Source of the DNA: Effrenium voratum
Taxonomy: Eukaryota > Sar > Dinophyceae > Suessiales > Symbiodiniaceae
Assembly (NCBI GenBank): GCA_963377175.1
Contig: CAUJNA010001597.1
Span: forward strand, 1 to 64,000
DNA length: 64,000 nucleotides
Reading direction: 5' to 3'
The translations under genes and the position numbers were made by a program. Under the pieces are notes generated by a model. That model was not told the DNA's origin, ran no database searches, and worked only from the letters and a program-made list of their open reading frames with translations. Positions 48,901-55,752 of the stretch are shown here, piece by piece (positions within the stretch are counted from its first letter, which is position 1; each line of letters starts with the position of its first letter).

Positions 48901-49389
48901 CCAGATATCTGTGATGGATCTCAGCATATCTGCCCCTTCTATGCAGTACTTGGTGACGTTGAGCAGCTCAGGGTTCTTCGCCAGGAGTGATGCCTCACCG
49001 CAAAGTTGGTTCAGCGCCGCCACGATCTTCTTCCCCTTGCTACAGAATTCCCTCCAGCCAAGCATGCATTCGTCGGCAGAAAGTTGTCCGAAAACTTTGC
49101 TGATAAATTCTAATGCAACCCTCATGGATTGCCCTTCTCCTTTCATCATTCCGCGGCACTTGGCAGAGTAATACGCTGAGTAGGCGTAGATAGCGGGGAC
49201 GCCAATGTCCTCGATCCACTTTATGCACATGCCCAGGTCGCTGCCCATTTCCATTCTCTTGGGGATTCTTTTGCCCTCCTCGATGGCGTTCTTCACAAGG
49301 TTCCCAAAGAATATTGCCGCTTGCCTGGATTTCCCAACAGGCACGCAGAAGAACTCATTCGTATTGACGACGGTCGCATTGGCAGTCAT
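42934..49389 (-). pseudogene. long protein with Tpt1/KptA-like domain, copy B
   Basis: Pieces 49389-48577, 48728-48219, 48288-47260, 47321-46071, 46168-45254, 45356-44616, 44694-44491, 44455-44057 and 44307-42934 together cover the same protein as copy A plus an N-terminal part of about 220 residues seen only here (SRQAAIFFGNLVKNAIEEGK, GVPAIYAYSAYYSAKCRGMM). Where copy A is broken (40715, 37337, 37080) copy B reads through, and the reverse holds near 44058 and 48225, so the parent was probably one frame of about 2,000-2,200 codons. The KptA-like domain lies at about 44270-45030. Same stop and same C-terminal end as copy A. Confidence 0.65.
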
Positions 49390-50784
49390 CTTGATGATGT
49401 TCTCCAGAACCGGGAAAACCCAAAATAAGCAGCTGCGAATAAAGCCACAGAATAGTCCCAATATGAGCCCAGCTTCTGATCGAGGTGAGGGACTGGCCCT
49501 ACTCCTCGTCGAAACTTGAGGTTCGGGACTAGCCCAGCTCCCCGTTGGAGCCGGGGGTTCGGGACTAGCCCAGCTCCTCAGTGACACAGTCGGGGTGGTG
49601 CGAGTTTCACACGCAGTAGCTTGATGCTTCCGCGATCTCCCTCGCGTAATGCAAGCAAGAGCGAGTTTCAATGGTGCCGGCTGGAGGCACTTTGCTCGAG
49701 CACGAAAACGGCGGAGGATCACACCCACAATTAACGACGTGCACAACTGGGTTTTTTTGGTTTCCCGACCGGCACAAGGTCCATGCTCATGGTTTCCATT
49801 ACATTTCTTAGACAACGAGCTGCCAAGGTCAAAGTTCCACGAAACAACTCTCCATGGTTTCTTGATTGGCATGGGTTTCTTAGCATACCTTTGCTTCAAG
49901 CCATAGCGACACCCATCAAACTCATGACTAATGCCATCATGAACAACCTCATGCAGTCTCTCATCCTTCCAATAATCGCAACTTCCAGGCAACTCAAACA
50001 AAATCGCAGCTCGTTTCGTCATGGCATGCCGTTTGATTTCAACGAACCGTTCAAACAATCTCCAAAATTCCCTCTGTTTGGCCTCGATTTTCTCTGCGGT
50101 GTCAATTCCGCGAGTCTTGTTGAGGCGTGCCCGTGATGATCCCCCCGTGCAAGGCCCGGCGAAGAACAACAAATCGGAAGGTTTAGTCAGCACATGTCTG
50201 GCGATTCTCCCCCCGTACTCGCTCAGTAAGTCATCGACCAAAGTAATGGTGACGACCTGCGGCCCGTTATGGCGGGCAAGGGCAGTGAACCAGTTACGCG
50301 GTTCGGAACAGGCCATCAGCACAATGGGCCGAGCCAAGTCAACACTGTATAAAGTGACGACTGTGCGAGTTCTCATACCAGGAAGCGAGACATGCACCGG
50401 AGCGCGAAGCACACCACCGTCATGTTTAACCATCGCGAGCTCAATACCCGGCGCTAACTGTGGTTTGTGCTTCACCGCAATGCGATACGGAACAAAACAA
50501 CGACCAGGGACAAGTTGCTCATGATTGATATGCAGACAACGCATAAGCAGCTTCAACCGGAGCAAAGTTTCCAAAGCAAGGTCGTTGACACATTTTAATT
50601 CAACGCGCTCGTTCGACAGTTCTTCAACGAATGCGGCCAGCACGGACTGCATGTCAACATCCCCGGACCCGACGTGAATTGGTCGTGGTCGTGGAGATCG
50701 CTCCCGCGCCGGTACAGCAACCGGTACGGGATGAAACTGCCAAACTGCGCGTTCAACCCATCCATCAATCCGCTCACACTGCAA
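48577..50784 (-). CDS. chimeric open frame: copia C-terminal extension fused to KptA-element N-terminus
   Basis: 735 codons without a stop. Residues 1-395 belong to the copia side: TITLVDDLLSEYGGRIARHV, LLFFAGPCTGGSSRARLNK, AAILFELPGSCDYW and DGCRYGLKQRY, which in order and spacing recall motifs IV (PC), VI (E-x-P) and VIII (Q-R) of cytosine-5 methyltransferases, but very diverged. Residues 396-435 hold three S-W/R-A-S-P-x-P repeats. From residue 466 (MTANATVV, 49389) it is the KptA-element protein. The fusion may be accidental, or the two may be one composite element. The frame breaks at 48577; the coding signal continues in another frame. Confidence 0.5.
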   Translation of the reverse strand: MQCERIDGWVERAVWQFHPVPVAVPARERSPRPRPIHVGSGDVDMQSVLAAFVEELSNERVELKCVNDLALETLLRLKLLMRCLHINHEQLVPGRCFVPYRIAVKHKPQLAPGIELAMVKHDGGVLRAPVHVSLPGMRTRTVVTLYSVDLARPIVLMACSEPRNWFTALARHNGPQVVTITLVDDLLSEYGGRIARHVLTKPSDLLFFAGPCTGGSSRARLNKTRGIDTAEKIEAKQREFWRLFERFVEIKRHAMTKRAAILFELPGSCDYWKDERLHEVVHDGISHEFDGCRYGLKQRYAKKPMPIKKPWRVVSWNFDLGSSLSKKCNGNHEHGPCAGRETKKTQLCTSLIVGVILRRFRARAKCLQPAPLKLALACITRGRSRKHQATACETRTTPTVSLRSWASPEPPAPTGSWASPEPQVSTRSRASPSPRSEAGLILGLFCGFIRSCLFWVFPVLENIIKMTANATVVNTNEFFCVPVGKSRQAAIFFGNLVKNAIEEGKRIPKRMEMGSDLGMCIKWIEDIGVPAIYAYSAYYSAKCRGMMKGEGQSMRVALEFISKVFGQLSADECMLGWREFCSKGKKIVAALNQLCGEASLLAKNPELLNVTKYCIEGADMLRSITDIWDLASGVAEDNEERSFKAAFHQDTQVGEVYKEFISDEPTRTSSSRRWRSSEEFLTTAEFERHDRRISKFRDRNWVHVERDQAPQARLLRSWRKGRLPEELGPWADLPE

Positions 50785-50797
50785 CCCAGGGTCAACC

Positions 50798-51313
50798 CTA
50801 TCCTCGACCTTGAGCCATGACCCGTTCCTCAGAAACCAAGTGGAACGAAGCCACTTGCTCCCGAAATGGTGTCACAACCGCGAGTGGAGGTTTCACACGC
50901 ATCAATCTGGGTCCCTTGGCAACGACAACCGGATCATGTCCTTCATGTTCATGCAATCCCTCTTTGGACGTCAATCCGGACCACCATAGATCCGGGGGCA
51001 TGATCGGAATGTGTGTGTACGGAAATGTGGGAACTCCGTCAACCGTTCCCGAAGCAGTCTGCATGGTCCCTTTTATGGGATCACACGTAGGTGTGAGCGC
51101 CTTGAGGGTATCCGGGTCAGACAGCAAGCTCGGGTCAAGTAGACCAATCTGCAAACATGCATGTTTCCACTTGCGTCCATCATTGAACGCCTTGGTGTAG
51201 ATGTCAGCCGCCATTCTGTCGGTGACCTCGTACGCCAAATACATGTAATCACGTGTGAACATCTCATGCGTCCACGAAATGCTAACACCATGGCTTCTCT
51301 CAAGGTGGCGCAT
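50798..51313 (-). pseudogene. copia RNase H C-terminal part
   Basis: 171 codons: RHLERSHGVSISW and YEVTDRMAADIYTKAFND are the last conserved blocks of copia RNase H; the rest is a Pro/Gly-rich linker leading towards the C-terminal extension. Closed by a stop at 50798, just before the next frame. Confidence 0.65.
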
Positions 51314-51345
51314 CGTGGGGTTTCTCCCTGATCACACAACACCGA

Positions 51346-52195
51346 TCATAGCCTTGTTATCGTCATAGAACACAAAGTTCGGTGACTTCTTGAGAATCCG
51401 CTCACAACTTTAGAGCAGGCATAGTTCTCATGGCAACATCGGCTGCAACTATTTCGGCCTCGGACTGGGGTTGAGTGACTGACACAACCTTGTCTTTTTG
51501 AGCTGCCCGACAACGGGAACCGGGTATTAGGCCCTTGTATATTCAAGTGTCCACCAGAGGTGGAACGTAGCGAGTCGACGCATCCTGCAAAGTCAGCGTC
51601 CGCATACAAGGCCAGTGCACATCATCCATGGAGTCTCCGACCCAACCGACCATGCGCCAATGTTTAGTATGATGTACATAGCACAGGTGTCCACGCACGG
51701 CCACCTTAAGATAGCGGTCGACACAGGAACGTAGGAACTGTTCATGTCATAGGTCACCGTTGTTACGCGGTGTCCATTCCCAAGAGTGACGTTTCCCTTG
51801 CTTTGATTACAACCAAGGTACATGTCAAGTCCAGTCTCGGGCTCAATCTTCAAACGTGTACGCAACATGCTCCATCCCGGGCAAGGTTCTTTTGCGGTCC
51901 TGCCATTTTGAAGTCGTCGACATACACAACCAGACAAGAGAACAACACTCCGTCAGCAGCAGGATTTACAACAATCCTGACCCAATCAAGCTCAGCCAAA
52001 TGTTTCCCATCCCATTGGTCTTGATCTTTGATATGTTCTTCCGCAATCCCCAATTGTACTGCCATTCAATTCCACCCCAGCGGTTTCGAAGCATCGCTCG
52101 AATTCTCTTAACCGGGCATCTGCAATGTCTGCGCCTCTGCCGGCGCAGAAATCTCGATTCCTTACTCTTGGGATCGTCTTTCTTCTTCTTGCCAC
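51346..52195 (-). pseudogene. copia RT C-terminal part and RNase H start, frameshifted
   Basis: Three overlapping frames (52065-51850, 51937-51593, 51609-51346) carry the YVDD active site, the YLGC connection motif and the D-A-D-F-A-G catalytic start of RNase H. Each frame ends at an indel. YVDD is intact, unlike the YVDN of the element at 2.6-4.5 kb. Confidence 0.7.
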
Positions 52196-52261
52196 CGCCC
52201 TTCACCTCGCCTTTTCTTCCTTGGTGTGGCACTTTCTCATCATTGCCCATTCGTCGGGAGT

Positions 52262-52765
52262 GTGAGTAGTAAGGAAAGACCGCCTATAGTAACCTATTCT
52301 TTTTCGGATTTTGGCCAAAAAACGCTCCAAAACAGCCAAATTTCGTCCAAAAAACGCTTGTCACCAGCGAAGTCACCGCTTCGTCACCGCTCCGTTTTTG
52401 GAGCAAAAAGCGCTGAAAACGGCAAACTCCGAAAAGTGCGTTTTTCGTGTCCTGCGTCAAATGTGCTGCCTGGGCCTCCAAATTCGCTCGTTTTCCGCCG
52501 AAAACCGGCTCCAGGTGTTTGCAGTGCTCCGAAATCCGTTTTCTACCCCGAAAAGCCTGCGAATTCCAGCCGAGCTTGTCACCGCCGAAGTCGCCGGTCT
52601 CTAACACGTCAGCCTGCCGAGGCACACCACAGAGTCCGCCAGTGTCTAACGCGGCAGCCCGCCGAGGACCTGGCTCGGAGCCCGACAGCCCGCCGAGGTT
52701 CTCCCACATGACACGGCAGCCCGCTGAACTAGTCACCGCTGATGTCACCGGTCTCTAACACGTCA
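52262..52765. repeat. fibre 3'-flank repeat, copy R1
   Basis: Begins GTAGTAAGGAA...CTATAG, matching the end of the fibre gene at 59340, then TTTTTGG(A/T)GCAAAAAGCG, AAGTGCGTTTTT, CCTCCAAATTCGCTCGTTTT and CCAGGTGTTTGCAGTGCTC. It closes with units of the form TAAC(A/G)CG(T/G)CAGCCCGCCGAGG. Copies R2-R4 are at 59340-60356. Its position after a relic fibre terminus suggests another fibre gene once stood upstream. Confidence 0.7.
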
Positions 52766-52774
52766 GCCCGCCGA

Positions 52775-52855
52775 GGTACCGGGGAGGAATCGAACCTCCG
52801 AAACGTCGCTCCGGAGACCAACGCCCAAGCCATGTCACCATAGGCTCTCGTTACC
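52775..52855 (-). tRNA. tRNA-like sequence, perhaps tRNA-Arg(CCG) pseudogene
   Basis: 81 bases. T-arm GGAGG-TTCGATT-CCTCC is perfect; the acceptor arms GGTAACG/CGGTACC pair at six of seven positions; the D-arm AGCC/GGCT pairs with a GG-containing loop. TTGGTCTCCGGAGC resembles the anticodon arm of tRNA-Arg(CCG), but the 3' half of that stem does not pair and the length is above normal. Probably a decayed or tRNA-derived sequence. Confidence 0.4.
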
Positions 52856-52901
52856 GTCCCAAAACGTGGCCCAAGAACGGTCTCACCGCGAGGGTTTGGA
52901 A

Positions 52902-52943
52902 AACCTGGTTGATCCTGCCAGTAGTCATATGCTTGTCTCAAAG
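52902..52943 (+). rRNA. first 42 bases of 18S rRNA (isolated fragment)
   Basis: AACCTGGTTGATCCTGCCAG followed by TAGTCATATGCTTGTCTCAAAG is identical to the start of eukaryotic small-subunit rRNA. The match ends at once after CTCAAAG; no further rRNA follows. It lies between the tRNA-like sequence and the fibre gene. Confidence 0.85.
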
Positions 52944-53125
52944 CCGTTCCTAAAAAGGTCTCGGGCTCGATTCCTCCCGGGTCCGCCCCGGTCCCCCTTC
53001 GAGTCAATAATGGAACCGGGTGATTCATCAATGGCTCATGAATGGGCAAGGTTGGCTCATGAAGGTTGGCTCATGAGTGTCCTTCGCTGGTCTCGTCATG
53101 TGGCCGAGGTGTCCCAAGCGTTTTT

Positions 53126-53170
53126 GACCGACGCCATCGGTCAATTCATCAGATGTCTCGCTTCATGCCC
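53126..53170. promoter_or_regulatory. small hairpins upstream of fibre copy 1
   Basis: GACCGA-CGCCA-TCGGTC (53126-53142), preceded by GTGTCCCAAGCGTTTTT; a second hairpin GTGTCC...GGACAC follows about 45 bases on. The first, with its flank, recurs upstream of fibre copy 2 (55450-55482). Role unknown. Confidence 0.4.
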
Positions 53171-53287
53171 AGTGTCCGACGCCATAGGACACTGCGTCAT
53201 TCCACACTTCGCGTACAGGTAGGGAGCGTTGCGAAAGTACAACACCCCATTGTTACGAATTCGTGTAACACCTACTCCTAAGAAAAC

Positions 53288-54978
53288 ATGTTTGAAGGAC
53301 CTGTCACGGGCAACATCCCGGAGGTCCTGGACAACGGAGAGGTGACTGACGGCACGCACGTCACAGCAGGACAGCTGGCCCTCGCTCTGACTCCCTACGC
53401 TCAAGTAACTGACCTGGCGGTGAACACGGCTGCCTCCGGCAACAACGCCGCTGCCATCCAGTCCCTGGACGACCGAGTCACCGCCGAGCTGGCCTCAAAG
53501 CTGGACAGCAGCGCGCTGGCGCCGGCGATTGTGCCCCTAGCAACGGCGGCGGCCCTGGCCACCACGGACGGGCAGGTGGCCGCGCACGGAAGCAGCATCG
53601 CAGCGCTGCAGAGCTCGCTGACCACGGGTCTCTCCAACAAGGCAGACCAGTCGGCCTTCGACGTGCTGGAGGGCGTGGTGGCCACCAAGAGCACCCCGGA
53701 CGGCGTGGACCTGAAGCTGTCCAACTACAGCACCACGGCGGCCATGAACGGCTCCATCGCCTCGGCCACCAACGCCACGCTGGCCACGGTGGCCGCCAAC
53801 TACGGCCTCAAGACGGTGGTGGACCAGCACTCCCTGGACATAGCGGCGAGGATCACGCCGCTGGAGGTGGACACCAAGGTGGCCAACGCTCTCCTGGGGG
53901 CCGTCACCGCCGCGGCGCTGGCCTCCGAGCTCGCGAGCCGAGACGCCTCCATCTCGGGGCTGCAGGCCTCCAAGGCAGACGCCAGCGCCCTGACTGCTTA
54001 CGCCCTGCAGTCGGCCGTGGACACTTCCTCGGAGGTGGACTCTAAGATAGCGACGGCCCTCTTGGACGCCGTCACCACGGCAGCCCTGGACGCCGCCCTC
54101 CTCGGCAAGGCGGACGCAAGCGCGCTGGCCTCCCTGCTCTCCACGGTGGACGGGTTGGACACGCCGCTGGAGGTAGACACCAAGATAGCAAATGCCCTGC
54201 TGGGTCTCGCCACCGAGGCCTTCGTCGCAGCGCAGCTTGCTAGCCGGGACGCCAGCATCACGGCGCTCAGGGGGCCAAGGCCGACGCGACGCTGCTGGCC
54301 TCATACGCCACGAACGCCGCGCTCTCGGCCAGCGAGACCACGCTCCAGAGCGCCCTCGACGCAATCCTCGCGGAGCTCGCCGCCCTGCAGCTTTCCGGCA
54401 GCGGCGGAGTTGTTAACGCGCCGGCCTGGGCGGGCTTCACGACTTGGGAGCTCGTTCGCGGAAGTAACGTCGTTCGCAACCTGCATCTGGGGGCTCCTCT
54501 CTCTGCTGCGCTGGCCAACGGCGACGACACGCTGAGCATCACGGCAGACTGCTACTCCACGGCGGGCACTGACGCTGCCATAACAGCAGCCTTGCTGGCC
54601 TACTACACCTCGGCGCAAGTGGACACTCTGTTGGGAGACTACCGAACCGGAACGGCGCAGGACGCGGAGACGACCAGCGCAATCACGGCCGCGCTGCTGG
54701 CCTACTCCGCGGCGCAGGTAGACGCGCTGTTGGGAGACTACCGCACGGCGAGCGCGCAGGACACGCAGACGCAGGCCGCCATCGCGGGAGCGCTGCTGGC
54801 CTACCGGACGGGCCCGGACCAGGACGTCTTCACAACCAACCAAATCACCTCGGCGCTGGTGGCGTACCGTTCAGCCGCAGACCAGGACACGGCAACGGCC
54901 TCGAGCATCGCAGCCGCGCTGCTCAGCTACTACACCATCGCACAAGTAGACGGCCTCCTTGCCGGCAAGCTCGGAGTC
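53288..54978 (+). pseudogene. virion fibre-like protein, copy 1 (frameshifted, 3'-truncated)
   Basis: ATG 53288; MFEGPVTGNIPEVLDNGEVT then long Ala/Ser/Asp/Leu-rich repeats such as ITPLEVDTKVANALLG and SKADASALTAYALQSAVD, typical of trimeric coiled, collagen-like or phage-type fibre shafts. One frameshift near 54268; the frame 54592 onward holds AALLAYYTSAQVDTLLGDYR in repeated 23-24-residue units, like the YYTK-x-x-VDALL repeats of virus tail fibres. Homology to copy 2 stops at about 54978. GC is above 60 percent, far above nearby host DNA. It would serve host attachment if functional; here it looks degraded. Confidence 0.7.
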
Positions 54979-55131
54979 ACGGAAAACTGCTTGTCGCGCC
55001 AAGCCGCGGAACCTCCACTCTCCCCGGGTTCCTTGCTATACGCGCTTAATTGCTTCAACATGTCGGAGTACATGTCGGATGAACATGTTCTTGGCACTCG
55101 TGGCCTTCGTGGTAATCCGCGTGATTAGGGG

Positions 55132-55345
55132 GGTGGTATGTCTGACATACCACCTTTTCAGAGGCGGAAGTCCCGAAGCGGAACCCGCAGTAGGGCATGT
55201 CCGAAAAAATCGGACATGCCCCGTTATAAATTCCACGCCAAAAAGCTTACTTCGAGAACGGAAGTCCCGAAGCGGAACCCGCAGTAGGGCATGTCGGAAA
55301 AAAAAACAGACATGCCCCGTTACAAATTCCACGCCAACGTGGAGG
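55132..55345 (+). terminator. three strong hairpins in a tandem 94-base repeat
   Basis: Hairpin 1: GGTGGTATGTC/GACATACCACC (55132-55154) followed by TTTTC. Hairpin 2: GGGCATGTCCGA/TCGGACATGCCC (55193-55221) with an A5 loop. Hairpin 3: GGGCATGTC/GACATGCCC (55287-55317) with an A-rich loop. Hairpins 2 and 3 lie in direct repeats that share GGAAGTCCCGAAGCGGAACC. Located just after fibre copy 1, they may mark transcript 3' ends, as hairpins do in some giant viruses. That role is inferred. Confidence 0.5.
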
Positions 55346-55449
55346 CTTCGATACCTAGCGCGCCAGGCACGCAGCAGCTGATGTCTCACATGTTATCACC
55401 AACTACGAAGCAGTGGCCGGTTATTTCGGCCACTGGCTCCATCGTGCGC

Positions 55450-55482
55450 AGTGTCCAACGCTTTTGACCGGCGAAATCGGTC
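55450..55482. promoter_or_regulatory. conserved hairpin motif, second copy
   Basis: GTGTCCAACGCTTTTGACCG followed by GCGAAATCGGTC: hairpin GACCG/CGGTC at 55466-55482. Counterpart of 53109-53142. Both copies lie a few hundred bases 5' of a fibre ATG. Confidence 0.4.
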
Positions 55483-55659
55483 AAATCAAATTGAGTCACA
55501 TCCGAAAAAAAAAAAACCTGGTGCGGGCCTGGTGCGGGCTCCAAGACCGAAGCCGCGGAGCCGGCCTCGCTCAGACCGAAGCCGCGGAGCCGGCCTCGCT
55601 TTGCGGAACCTTCTAATGGCCGGAGTTCGGACTGAATGGTACTCAACTGCGCTCGCGGC

Positions 55660-55740
55660 AGGAATCGAGCCCCGTGCGGAGTAAGAAGCGCTTAGCTCCT
55701 TGGCCGACGCCTTATCCACTGGACTAAGGCGTCGGCGAGA
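55660..55740 (-). other. tRNA-Arg-like sequence just upstream of fibre copy 2
   Basis: On the minus strand it reads GCCTTAGTCCAGTGGATAAG (A-box/D-arm of a tRNA) and GGGGCTCGATTCC (near B-box). It also forms a perfect 12-bp hairpin GCCGACGCCTTA/TAAGGCGTCGGC (55703-55736). It ends 13 bases before the fibre leader and is shared with the inverted copy at 32.8 kb. Confidence 0.5.
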
Positions 55741-55752
55741 CCATATGTAAAC

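Larger units (their letters stand above)
41984..49389 (-). mobile_element. KptA-polyprotein element, copy B (full coding length)
   Basis: Runs from the conserved 3' terminus at 41984 to the predicted N-terminal Met at 49389 (MTANATVVNTNEFF). Upstream of this ATG the same frame stays open into the copia remnant, so the 5' boundary lies between 49389 and about 49620, where SWASPEP-type repeats occur. 950 bases of 3' noncoding sequence (41984-42933). Differences from copy A include an extra in-frame 54 bases at about 47870-47920 and private deletions near 44058 (about 37 bases) and 48225 (about 58 bases). Confidence 0.7.
49600..52200 (-). mobile_element. broken copia-type retrotransposon
   Basis: From 5' to 3' on the minus strand: RT motif VVYVDDFKMAGP (about 51950), LDMYLGCNQSKGNVTLGNGH (about 51830), RNase H start MYADADFAGCVDSLRSTSGG (about 51600), KRQGCVSHST, RHLERSHGVSISW (about 51310) and DRMAADIYTKAFND (about 51215), then a C-terminal extension. 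The RT to RNase H order and the ADIYTK motif are those of Ty1/copia; the wording closely resembles elements abundant in Symbiodiniaceae. Several frameshifts. No gag, protease or integrase here and no LTR found, so only the 3' half is left. Confidence 0.78.

Noticed and set aside
36058..49389. Endogenous RNA virus as origin of the KptA element
   Set aside because: No polymerase, helicase or capsid signature seen; kept only as a remote possibility.
48219..50524. Plus-strand frames such as 50021-50524 and 49205-49519
   Set aside because: Shadows of the minus-strand copia and KptA coding frames.
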